Below are positions 18,383 to 25,423 of a stretch of 64,000 nt of DNA, one piece after another. The translations under genes and the position numbers were made by a program. The stretch is from Chromatium weissei (GTDB taxonomy: Bacteria > Pseudomonadota > Gammaproteobacteria > Chromatiales > Chromatiaceae). The notes beneath the pieces are model-generated. The model did not search any database, was not told where the DNA came from, and saw nothing but the letters and a program-made list of their open reading frames with translations. The stretch covers positions 806,001 to 870,000 of the forward strand of contig NZ_NRRR01000001.1 in assembly GCF_016583765.1 (NCBI RefSeq). Direction: 5' to 3'. Position 1 is the stretch's first letter. Each line of letters opens with the position of its first letter.

Positions 18383-20293
18383 TCAACGCGCATTCTCATC
18401 ATCGCGTGATCCAAATTGCTCAATGGCTTCAGTGACTTCTAACCACGCATCTTCAGTCGCTTCCAAATCAGCACTGATTTGACGCTGCTCGGCCAATCGC
18501 GCCAGCAACCGTGTTTTCTGTTCTGGCAGATACAAATCGGCGGCTGCCAACGCCTCCTCCACCGCCGCCCGTTGCGCGGTTAATTGAGCAAGCTGTTGTT
18601 CTAATTGCTTTTCACGCTGACGGAGCGGCTGCAACGCTTTTCGCGCCTCGGCCGATTGCCGACGCTGTTGTTTGCGTTCACTGCCATCGCGGTTGAATTC
18701 CGCTTCACTGCCGCCGCGAGTGGAATCACGCCCCGCCAGCCACGCCGGATAATCATCCAAATCACCGTCAAACGGACGCACGGTTCCCGCGTCCACCAGT
18801 AACAATTGGTCGCTGGTCACGCGCAGTAAATGGCGATCATGCGACACCAGCACCAGCGCGCCGTCAAACGCTTGTAACGCTTCAGTCAACGCGTGGCGCA
18901 TGTCTAAATCCAGATGATTGGTCGGCTCGTCGAGCAGCAGCAAATTGGGACGCTGGCGAATGATGAGCGCGAGCACTAATCGTGCCTTTTCGCCTCCAGA
19001 CAGCGGCGCAATCGGATCAAGTGCGCGGTCGCCGATAAAACCAAAACCGCCGAGATAATTGCGTAGCGCCTGCTCGGTCGCGTTTGCATCAATGCGCCGC
19101 AAATGCCCGAGCGGCGTTCCAGCGCGGTCGAGTTGGTCGAGCTGGTGCTGGGCGAAGTAGCCAACGCGCAGCTCCTGTGCGCGTTCGTAGTGACCGGAAA
19201 GCAGTGGCAATGTTCCAGATAACACTTTGATTAACGTGGATTTACCTGCGCCGTTGCGTCCGAGTAAACCGATGCGGTCGCCCGGTTCCAGACTGAAACC
19301 AACGCCGTTGAGAATGGGTTTATCGCCGTAACCGGCAACGGCGCGATTCAGTCGCAGCAGCGGACGCGGCAAATTCTCCGCTGGTTCAAAGCCGAAGCGA
19401 AATGGTGAATCAATGTGCGCCGGTGCAATCAGTTCCATTCGTTCAAGTGCTTTCAATCGACTTTGCGCTTGCCGTGCTTTGGTGGCCTTGGCGCGAAACC
19501 GTTCGACAAAGCTGTGCATGTGCGCAATTTCGCGTTGCTGGCGCACATAGGCCGACTGCTGTTGCGAGAGTCGCTCGGCGCGCTGGCGCTCAAATCCCGA
19601 ATAGTTACCGGCGTAAAGCGTCAGGCGCTGATGTTCGAGATGCAGAATGTGGGTGGCGACGGCATCGAGAAAATCGCGGTCGTGCGAAATCAGCACCAGC
19701 GTTCCGGCGTAGCTTTTCAACCAGCCTTCAAGCCAGATCACTGCGTCTAAATCCAGATGATTGGTCGGTTCGTCGAGCAGCAGCAGGTCGGAGCGACACA
19801 TCAGCGTTCGCGCCAGCGCCAGCCGCATTCGCCAGCCACCGGAATAGCTGTTGACCGAACGCTGCTCGTCGCCGGGTGCAAAACCCAGTCCGTGTAGCAG
19901 GCGAGCAGCGCGGCTGGCGGCGTCATATCCGCCAATCGACTCGAAATGACCGAGCAATTCGCCATGACGCAAACCGTCGCCAGTGGCATTCGCAACGGCT
20001 AAATCGCGTTCAATTTCGCGGAGTTCACGGTCGCCATCGAGCACAAAATCAATCGCCGAGCGTGCAGTGTCTGGCGTGTGCTGCGCGACATGCGCAACTT
20101 CCCAGCCGAAAGGAATGGTGACCGCACCGGCATCGGCGTGAAGATCGCCGAGCAGCAGCGCAAACAGACTGGATTTGCCGCAGCCGTTTGCGCCAACTAA
20201 TCCGACTTTTTGTCCGGGATAAATGGCGAGTGATGCGGCTTCCAGTAAAAGGTTGGAGCCGCGGCGAAAACTTAAATTGTTTAATTGCAGCAT
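18383..20293 (-). CDS. ABC-F family ATPase (YheS/Uup-type)
   Basis: A 636-residue soluble protein with two ABC domains and no membrane segment: Walker A GANGCGKSS and GRNGAGKST, signatures YSGGWRMRLALARTL and LSGGEKARLVLALII, Walker B LLLLDEPTNHLDLD in both halves, separated by the ABC-F linker. A charged coiled-coil tail follows (about 545-620). ABC-F proteins act on ribosomes as translation factors or resistance proteins; the length and tail resemble YheS. The ATG at 20293 starts the family sequence MLQLNNLSF; an upstream in-frame start at 20356 is not supported. Confidence 0.9.
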   Translation of the reverse strand: MLQLNNLSFRRGSNLLLEAASLAIYPGQKVGLVGANGCGKSSLFALLLGDLHADAGAVTIPFGWEVAHVAQHTPDTARSAIDFVLDGDRELREIERDLAVANATGDGLRHGELLGHFESIGGYDAASRAARLLHGLGFAPGDEQRSVNSYSGGWRMRLALARTLMCRSDLLLLDEPTNHLDLDAVIWLEGWLKSYAGTLVLISHDRDFLDAVATHILHLEHQRLTLYAGNYSGFERQRAERLSQQQSAYVRQQREIAHMHSFVERFRAKATKARQAQSRLKALERMELIAPAHIDSPFRFGFEPAENLPRPLLRLNRAVAGYGDKPILNGVGFSLEPGDRIGLLGRNGAGKSTLIKVLSGTLPLLSGHYERAQELRVGYFAQHQLDQLDRAGTPLGHLRRIDANATEQALRNYLGGFGFIGDRALDPIAPLSGGEKARLVLALIIRQRPNLLLLDEPTNHLDLDMRHALTEALQAFDGALVLVSHDRHLLRVTSDQLLLVDAGTVRPFDGDLDDYPAWLAGRDSTRGGSEAEFNRDGSERKQQRRQSAEARKALQPLRQREKQLEQQLAQLTAQRAAVEEALAAADLYLPEQKTRLLARLAEQRQISADLEATEDAWLEVTEAIEQFGSRDDENAR

Positions 20294-20652
20294 GATCGTG
20301 GCGCAATTCAAACGGGCGTGGACAATTTGCCGCAACCTGTCGCGGTGCTGGCGCAATATGGCAAAGCCTTGGTTGGAATGTCTAGTCGTTGCATAGATGC
20401 CACTTTTGAGAAAATTTTGTGGTATCTATTCTAGCGCGGAAAGGGATTTCCCTAATAGGGTGCGTGGCGCACCATCTTCAGCGAATGTTGTAAAAAAGCC
20501 AACTTGGCGTGATTTTTTGTGTGACAGCCTGTGACGTGGTGGTGACGCTTCGCTGTGTTGACCAGAAAAAATCAACAGACAAAACAATGGGCGGATGATG
20601 CCTGCCGCAATTGCAGCAGTATCACCCGCCCATTGATGGAGCGTATTAAAAC
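20294..20652. other. Intergenic region between ABC-F gene and LH2 operon
   Basis: About 360 bases without a supported gene. It holds the 3' stem-loop of the LH2 operon (20580-20636) and, near the ABC-F start, presumably that gene's promoter. Frames here on the minus strand are antisense or out-of-frame extensions of the LH2 alpha gene. Confidence 0.6.
20580..20636 (-). terminator. Large stem-loop/terminator of pucBA copy 1
   Basis: Ten-base perfect arms CAATGGGCGG (20585-20594) and CCGCCCATTG (20626-20635) enclose a smaller CTGC/GCAG hairpin. On the minus strand the stem is followed by TTTTG. It lies 17 bases past the alpha stop codon and would terminate or protect the pucBA message. Confidence 0.75.
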
Positions 20653-20907
20653 TTACTGTGCTTGGGTTGCAGCAACTGGAGCAGGTGCAACAACAGCAGC
20701 AGGAGTCTTCACACGAACGGAGTCTTTCCAGCCGTAGCCTGGCAGAGCCAGTGCGTAGCTGTGAATCATCCACATTTGAACGAACAGGATGCCGAAGAAA
20801 GGAACCATCCAAGTTGCTGGATTGATAACAGTCCAGATTTTCCAATCTTCTTCAGGATGGTTAGGAGCGGCAACGGACGGATCGGCTAACATGACTGGTA
20901 CTTGCAT
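20653..20907 (-). CDS. pucA: LH2-type light-harvesting alpha polypeptide, copy 1
   Basis: An 84-residue antenna polypeptide: N-terminal segment with EEDWKIWTVINPATW, one membrane helix (about residues 33-55) with the bacteriochlorophyll-ligating His in MWMIHSYALAL, then PGYGW and an Ala/Pro-rich tail (about 68-84). The WKIW-NP-TW start and PGYGW after the helix are typical of LH2 alpha chains. The protein is identical to that of 55411-55665 although 14 codons differ silently by eye count. It follows the beta gene by 33 bases. Confidence 0.93.
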   Translation of the reverse strand: MQVPVMLADPSVAAPNHPEEDWKIWTVINPATWMVPFFGILFVQMWMIHSYALALPGYGWKDSVRVKTPAAVVAPAPVAATQAQ

Positions 20908-20940
20908 TGGAATTCTCCTAATGAGAGTGAAATAAAAATC

Positions 20941-21087
20941 TTAGAACCAGGGTTGATAAACCCAAGTGACCACGTGAACAGCACACGCGATCATTACCCA
21001 GCTCCAAGTGCCATGCTTCCAATGCTCATGGAATTCTTTTGCTTGTGCATCGGTCAAGCCAGACAGGTTCTTTGCTGCTTCTGCCAT
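20941..21087 (-). CDS. pucB: LH2-type light-harvesting beta polypeptide, copy 1
   Basis: A 48-residue antenna beta chain: SGLTDAQAKEFHEHWKHG at the membrane interface, one helix with the bacteriochlorophyll-binding His in CAVHVVTW, ending YQPWF. GAGG eight bases before the ATG supports the start. It differs from the copy at 55203 only in the first residues and one Asp-Ala/Glu region. It is first in a pucB-pucA operon controlled by the tandem palindromes at 21208-21251. Confidence 0.93.
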   Translation of the reverse strand: MAEAAKNLSGLTDAQAKEFHEHWKHGTWSWVMIACAVHVVTWVYQPWF

Positions 21088-21207
21088 TGGTATATCCTCA
21101 ATAAAGATAACTAAGAATTAACACACACCTTACGGTGTGTAACTGAGCTTGTTGTTGCGTTTCAAACGCTATTAAATGCGTTTGAATCTCAATCAACAGC
21201 GAGTGAG

Positions 21208-21251
21208 TGTTAGTTTAGCCTGACAGCATGGCGTGTCAAGTTTTATTTACA
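21208..21251 (-). promoter_or_regulatory. Promoter with tandem PpsR/CrtJ-type operators, pucBA copy 1
   Basis: Two TGT-N12-ACA palindromes, 21208-21225 and 21234-21251, are separated by exactly eight bases. On the minus strand a TTGACA -35 box (complement of 21234-21239) and a TAAACT -10 box (complement of 21212-21217) are 16 bases apart, so both boxes are covered by the operators. The arrangement matches known PpsR/CrtJ repressor targets; binding is inferred. Confidence 0.85.
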
Positions 21252-21265
21252 CAAAAAAAGTATCA

Positions 21266-22231
21266 ATGACCACGCAAACACTGAACCTCGGAGTGCTGAT
21301 GGACCCGATCAGCACCATTAACATCAAAAAAGACAGTACCTTTGCGATGTTACTCGCCGCACAACGCCGCGGTTGGACGATCTGGTATTTGGAAATTGCC
21401 GATCTCAGTCTACACAACGATCAGGTCATTGCCCGACTGCGCGAAGTGACAGTCACTGATGATTCTCGAAATTGGTATCAATTTGGACGCGAGGAATGCC
21501 GACCGCTGGCGACGCTTGACGTGCTGTTGATGCGCAAAGACCCGCCGTTCGATCTGGAATACATCATCACGACCTATTTATTAGAACAGGCGCAACGTGA
21601 TGGCTGTCTCATCGTCAATGATCCGCGCAGTCTGCGCGATGCGAATGAAAAGGTGTTTACCACGCATTTTCCGCATTGCATTCCGCCGACACTCATCACG
21701 CGCACTGCGGCGGAAATTCGCGCTTTTCACGCCACGCATCAGGACATCATTCTTAAACCGCTTGACGGCATGGGCGGAGCTTCGATTTTTCGCGTGCGTT
21801 TGAATGATTCCAATCTCAACGTCATCATCGAAACGCTCACCGCACACGGACAGCGGTTCTGCATGGCGCAGCAATTTATTGCCGACATCAGCGACGGCGA
21901 TAAACGCATTTTAATGATCGACGGCGAACCCGTGCCCTACTGTCTGGCGCGGCTGCCAGCGCCCGGCGAAACGCGAGGTAATCTCGCCGCTGGCGGTCGC
22001 GGCGAACCACGCCCATTGACCGAGCGTGATCGTTGGATCGCCGCCCAAGTTGGCCCGCAACTGCGCGCACGAGGCATTCTCTTTGCAGGTTTGGATGTCA
22101 TCGGCGATTTTCTCACTGAAATCAATATCACCAGTCCCACCTGCATTCGTGAACTTGATGCCGCATTTGGTCTCGACATCGCTGGCGAGTTAATGGATTG
22201 CATCGCCCAGCGACTGAAAATAGCAATTTAA
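21266..22231 (+). CDS. gshB: Glutathione synthetase
   Basis: A 321-residue ATP-grasp ligase with family landmarks GVLMDPISTINIKKDSTFAML at the N-terminus, LMRKDPPFDLEYI, the ATP-binding KPLDGMGGASIFRV and NITSPTCIRELD near the C-terminus. It joins gamma-glutamylcysteine and glycine. The ATG at 21266 gives the usual length; the frame is open upstream but enters the puc promoter region. It is divergent from pucBA, with starts about 180 bases apart. Confidence 0.95.
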   Translation: MTTQTLNLGVLMDPISTINIKKDSTFAMLLAAQRRGWTIWYLEIADLSLHNDQVIARLREVTVTDDSRNWYQFGREECRPLATLDVLLMRKDPPFDLEYIITTYLLEQAQRDGCLIVNDPRSLRDANEKVFTTHFPHCIPPTLITRTAAEIRAFHATHQDIILKPLDGMGGASIFRVRLNDSNLNVIIETLTAHGQRFCMAQQFIADISDGDKRILMIDGEPVPYCLARLPAPGETRGNLAAGGRGEPRPLTERDRWIAAQVGPQLRARGILFAGLDVIGDFLTEINITSPTCIRELDAAFGLDIAGELMDCIAQRLKIAI

Positions 22232-22242
22232 TCAACGTGTTC

Positions 22243-23118
22243 ATGCGTCAACCACTTCCCGCAATCATTCCGGCATTGCTGAGTGCTGGATTGCTGCATG
22301 TTGTTGTTATCGGCTCGGTGCAATTTGCACCACCTGCGCCAGCACCCACGCTTCCCGACACCGCACTTGATGTGTTGCTGTTACGCGACATCGTGCCAAC
22401 ATCCGCACCGCCAGTCGCCAATGCAACGCCAGCGTCACAACGTCAAATCGGTGATTCACCGCGCGGCAATGCCAGTGTGACGACGGCGCTCGTGCCGAGT
22501 GATATGCCGGAAGCGCCGACATCAGTCGCACCCTCGTCAAAGGCACTCAAATCACCAAAACCGCCAAAACAAGTACAGAAACAAGCAGTGATTCATGAAT
22601 CACCACCAGCGTCTCCGCCCGTTGATGTCGATGCGCTGGCACTGCCAGCCATGCCGACAGCTACTGCGGCCAGCATCTTTGCGAGTCAAGGTGCTGAAAT
22701 TACGCAATTAAATCAGACGTTGAATGATCGTGAAGCCTTGGAAGGTGGACGGTTGCGTCGCCAAGCGGTTAGTGCCAGCACTCGTGAATTGCGTTATGCC
22801 AATTATTTGGCGGCGTGGGCGCGCAAAGTGGAGCGCATCGGCAATCTGAACTATCCGCAAGCTGCCCGCGACCAGCAGCTTTATGGCAATTTGATTTTGC
22901 ATGTGGCGGTGCGTGCTGATGGCAGCGTCGAACACATTCGTGTGGTGCGGTCATCTGGGCTGAATGTGCTCGATCAGGCAGCGATTGACATCGTGAAATT
23001 GTCGGCACCTTACGCGCCCTTTCCACCTGAAATTGCTAAGGATACCGATGTGTTAGACATCGTTCGCACATGGCAATTTACGCGCCGCGGAGTGCTCGGC
23101 TGGGAAGGGACTCGCTAA
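22243..23118 (+). CDS. TonB-family energy transducer
   Basis: A 291-residue protein with a short cytoplasmic N-terminus, a membrane helix (about residues 7-28), a Pro/Ala/Lys-rich periplasmic linker (about 30-145) and a C-terminal TonB domain (about 205-285) with YPQAARDQQLYGNLILHVAV and VRTWQFTRRG in pattern. It couples the proton motive force to outer-membrane receptors, or is a TonB-like protein in envelope processes. It lies 11 bases after gshB, an arrangement common in gammaproteobacteria, and no exbB/exbD is adjacent. Confidence 0.85.
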   Translation: MRQPLPAIIPALLSAGLLHVVVIGSVQFAPPAPAPTLPDTALDVLLLRDIVPTSAPPVANATPASQRQIGDSPRGNASVTTALVPSDMPEAPTSVAPSSKALKSPKPPKQVQKQAVIHESPPASPPVDVDALALPAMPTATAASIFASQGAEITQLNQTLNDREALEGGRLRRQAVSASTRELRYANYLAAWARKVERIGNLNYPQAARDQQLYGNLILHVAVRADGSVEHIRVVRSSGLNVLDQAAIDIVKLSAPYAPFPPEIAKDTDVLDIVRTWQFTRRGVLGWEGTR

Positions 23119-23165
23119 TTGGCACTTGAACAAAATTTCCAGATGACTACAATAGTTCGTCTTTA

Positions 23166-23241
23166 GCGCCCTTAGCTCAGTCGGTAGAGCATCTGACTTT
23201 TAATTAGGTGGTCGTGCGTTCGAGTCGCACAGGGCGCACCA
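23166..23241 (+). tRNA. tRNA-Lys (anticodon TTT)
   Basis: Full cloverleaf: acceptor GCGCCCT/AGGGCGC with discriminator A and encoded CCA, D arm AGCTCAGTCGGTAGAGC, anticodon loop CTTTTAA (anticodon TTT), T arm GTTCGAGTC. Length is 76 bases. Confidence 0.97.
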
Positions 23242-23260
23242 AATCAAGCAATCAATTCAA

Positions 23261-23293
23261 GCGGCTATCGTTCATTCGATAGCCGCTTTTTTT
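23261..23293 (+). terminator. Rho-independent terminator of tRNA-Lys
   Basis: Ten-base perfect stem GCGGCTATCG/CGATAGCCGC with a six-base loop, followed by T7, 20 bases after the tRNA 3' end. Confidence 0.92.
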
Positions 23294-23333
23294 GTATTCG
23301 ATTTTGTGTTTGTGTCGATTTTTATCGCGCAAT

Positions 23334-23361
23334 AAAAAACGCTTCGGTAATACGAAGCGTT
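23334..23361 (-). terminator. Terminator of the 23386-23955 gene
   Basis: Stem AACGCTTCG (23338-23346) with CGAAGCGTT (23353-23361), six-base loop, followed on the minus strand by T6. It lies 25 bases past the stop of the unknown gene. Confidence 0.85.
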
Positions 23362-23385
23362 TCGTTGTTTATTTACTCAATCAGT

Positions 23386-23955
23386 TCACGGATTAATTCG
23401 GGAGTTTCCTATGAAGTTTCCGCGATCATGACTAATAGGGGGGAAATTACCACCTTGCCATCCACTTTGACCATTTCTTGTAAAATTTCTTATCTGATTT
23501 TGAGCTGGAAACTGTTCAGACATTTGTTGAAACCCATTTATAGTAAGTCGACTAGCTGCCGGATCAGATCTAAACACGCTCCTAATACCATCTCCTAAAT
23601 CCAAAGGTCCTGGTGTAGACAAGGATAATTCTAAAAATCTGCCGAGCACTCTTGCTGGAGTGTAAGGTTGCCCCAGATTACCTGGAACAGCAAACGCTGC
23701 AATAATGTAATCCTCTCCGTTGGGACCTGATGAAAATCTAAACTGCTTTAATCTTGCATCCCAATCTCGTGTATTCCTTGTTTGTACTATACACATTATG
23801 TATATACCGTTTCTCAAACAGTCCCACATTACAGTGCGTGCTTCTTTCCAATGTGTCAGGTCTCCATCTTTACCGGCAAACGGCGCATCAAATAAAACTC
23901 CAGGTCCGATAAGTACATGGTGTGGAGTCCATATTAGTGCCTCTTGTACAGCCAT
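23386..23955 (-). CDS. Hypothetical protein next to metallopeptidase gene
   Basis: A 189-residue protein without signal peptide or clear membrane segment. It contains a Trp/Cys-rich N-terminal half and a Gly/Asn/Gln-rich C-terminal tail (about residues 150-189). AGGA before the ATG and a terminator behind it support a real gene. It lies 170 bases downstream of the M91-like peptidase on the same strand, where an immunity or accessory protein might be expected, but no sequence feature shows this. The family is not recognised. Confidence 0.6.
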   Translation of the reverse strand: MAVQEALIWTPHHVLIGPGVLFDAPFAGKDGDLTHWKEARTVMWDCLRNGIYIMCIVQTRNTRDWDARLKQFRFSSGPNGEDYIIAAFAVPGNLGQPYTPARVLGRFLELSLSTPGPLDLGDGIRSVFRSDPAASRLTINGFQQMSEQFPAQNQIRNFTRNGQSGWQGGNFPPISHDRGNFIGNSRINP

Positions 23956-24124
23956 TTTTGAATCCTCACAATTTTTTGTTTATCAACACACTTAACGCTG
24001 TGTAGTACCCTAATCAATAATACAGTTAATCCAGCATAAAGTGATCGCCAAAAGTATCTTAACTTGTTATTTTGATTGCAGTGCAACGATCAGTTTATGT
24101 CAGATTTACTATAACAAATGAAAT

Positions 24125-24652
24125 TTAGTAAAAATGCCGAATACCTACTCCATGTTCAAGGCGAATCATATTTTCGGTGATTGAGTTAGCACTAGGTATC
24201 ATGTATAGACCTAAACCAACTGTGAAATTTTCTTCATCGTCATATGAAGCCTTTTTAGTTCCTCTTGCGTTATGCCAAGCGTGAATAAGTTCATGTGCAA
24301 GCCCAATAAATGGCGGGCGTGGTCCCTGCCCTGGTATGGCAAAAACATTTGAATTCCAAGAAACTCCACTTGCAGAACCGGTGCCATTTTGAGCATTTCC
24401 TTCAGACACTGCTGTTGCTCTACTCCCTCCTTGATCAATCGGCTTTTCGGCACGATAAATCTTAATCGAACCTCCCCAAGGCAAATACATTGGTGCGTGA
24501 TCAGAAATTTCTCTCAAAAGACGTAAGCCTAGTGGTTGACTAATGATTTCGTTTAAAGCTTCTTTACAAGAGAGCGCGAAAGTCGAAGCACCTTCTGGAT
24601 CAAGTATTTTAATACCCGGAAAGTTAGCAGCATCGTAGTCAATTAGAGGCAT
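24125..24652 (-). CDS. M91/NleD-like zinc metallopeptidase, candidate T6SS effector
   Basis: A 175-residue protein whose C-terminal half has the gluzincin motif HELIHAWH preceded by GL and followed by an acidic segment (YDDEENFTVGLG) that can supply the third zinc ligand. This pattern matches the M91 family typified by the type III effector NleD. No signal peptide is seen. AGGA nine bases before the ATG at 24652 decides the start; an in-frame TTG at 24670 is an alternative. It sits downstream of a T6SS clpV gene and its duplicated 3' end, which suggests a secreted toxin, but delivery is inference. Confidence 0.72.
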   Translation of the reverse strand: MPLIDYDAANFPGIKILDPEGASTFALSCKEALNEIISQPLGLRLLREISDHAPMYLPWGGSIKIYRAEKPIDQGGSRATAVSEGNAQNGTGSASGVSWNSNVFAIPGQGPRPPFIGLAHELIHAWHNARGTKKASYDDEENFTVGLGLYMIPSANSITENMIRLEHGVGIRHFY

Positions 24653-24738
24653 AGCATCAATTCCTGTCAAAAATAGCCATTTTCTTGAATAAATTGGATG
24701 TTAAAAAATACCCAACATGTTTTTTGGACAATTTAAAC

Positions 24739-24935
24739 TACTCAAATTCACCTTCAATCACTCGCACATGCACCCGTGCAATTGGTTTTTCTTCCATCAT
24801 TCGAGTTAAAAACTCTTCACTGATTTTCGGCAGCACTGTATTGGTGAGAATGGCATCAATCATGCGTCCGCCACTTTCCAATTCCGTACACCGTGAGGCA
24901 ATGAGTTGAATCGCTTCATCACCGCAATAAGTAAA
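24739..24935 (-). pseudogene. Duplicated 3' fragment of clpV
   Basis: About 197 bases translate to roughly 65 residues nearly identical to the extreme C-terminus of the intact ClpV at 25424 (shared core IQLIASRCTELESGGRMIDA, ending RVHVRVIEGEFE then TAG). Nucleotide identity is about 90 percent by eye. The fragment has no start, lacks all ATPase motifs, and has one extra codon near its 5' end. It lies immediately beyond hicA. A partial tandem duplication, or the relic of a second clpV, is inferred. Confidence 0.88.
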
Positions 24936-24951
24936 GTGTTAAATTTATACA

Positions 24952-25173
24952 TCACAAATCAAGCGCATTGATAAAATCATCAACTGAAACGCCAGCCTGT
25001 TTAAGCAAACCTGCCAAAGTACCTATTTTGATTTCGCGATGGTTTGGTACAACGCAACCTTGCGATTCTTTACGCAGAACAATATGACTGCCTCGCTGTC
25101 GAACAACTACAAAACCAAGGCGTTGCAAAGCTCGAATAGTTTCGCTTCCAGAAATAATAGGTAAGCTAGACAT
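24952..25173 (-). CDS. hicA: HicA-type mRNA interferase toxin
   Basis: A 73-residue protein with the HicA double-stranded RNA-binding-like fold: IRALQRLGFVVVRQRGSHIVL carries the conserved GSH catalytic His, followed by VPNHREIKIGTLAGLLKQAG. It overlaps the stop of hicB by eight bases. HicA toxins cleave mRNA and are blocked by HicB. Here the antitoxin gene is first, the reverse of the E. coli order but known elsewhere. Confidence 0.92.
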   Translation of the reverse strand: MSSLPIISGSETIRALQRLGFVVVRQRGSHIVLRKESQGCVVPNHREIKIGTLAGLLKQAGVSVDDFINALDL

Positions 25174-25378
25174 GTGCAGGAATTTGGAAAGTTGTCAGTA
25201 ATGGACGACCAGCAATAGTTAATGGAAATTCTTCTAAATAAAGCTCGGTAGCCTCTTGAAGATTAGCAATGGCTTCTTCAATCGTTTTCCCCTGAGTTGT
25301 TGTGCCAGTTTCAGGGTTAAAAGCAACATAACCACCTTCAACAGCAGGAATCAATACCGCTGATAATTCCATTAACAC
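25166..25378 (-). CDS. hicB: HicB-type antitoxin
   Basis: A 70-residue protein with the HicB partial RNase H-like fold (EGGYVAFNPETGTTTQGKTIEEAIANL in pattern, then a Leu/Glu helix). It lacks an obvious C-terminal DNA-binding domain, so it is a short HicB. The ATG at 25378 or 25372 may be used. It lies between the intact clpV and hicA on the same strand and probably has its own promoter within the 45-base gap after clpV. Confidence 0.9.
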   Translation of the reverse strand: MLMELSAVLIPAVEGGYVAFNPETGTTTQGKTIEEAIANLQEATELYLEEFPLTIAGRPLLTTFQIPAHV

Positions 25379-25423
25379 ACCTCTTTATGTATTGCCGAAT
25401 CGCCGCTTTTTATAACCGTAAAT

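Noticed and set aside
20426..20845. Long minus-strand frame across the LH2 alpha gene
   Set aside because: It overlaps pucA in another frame and includes the terminator; the same shadow frame appears at the second pucA copy.
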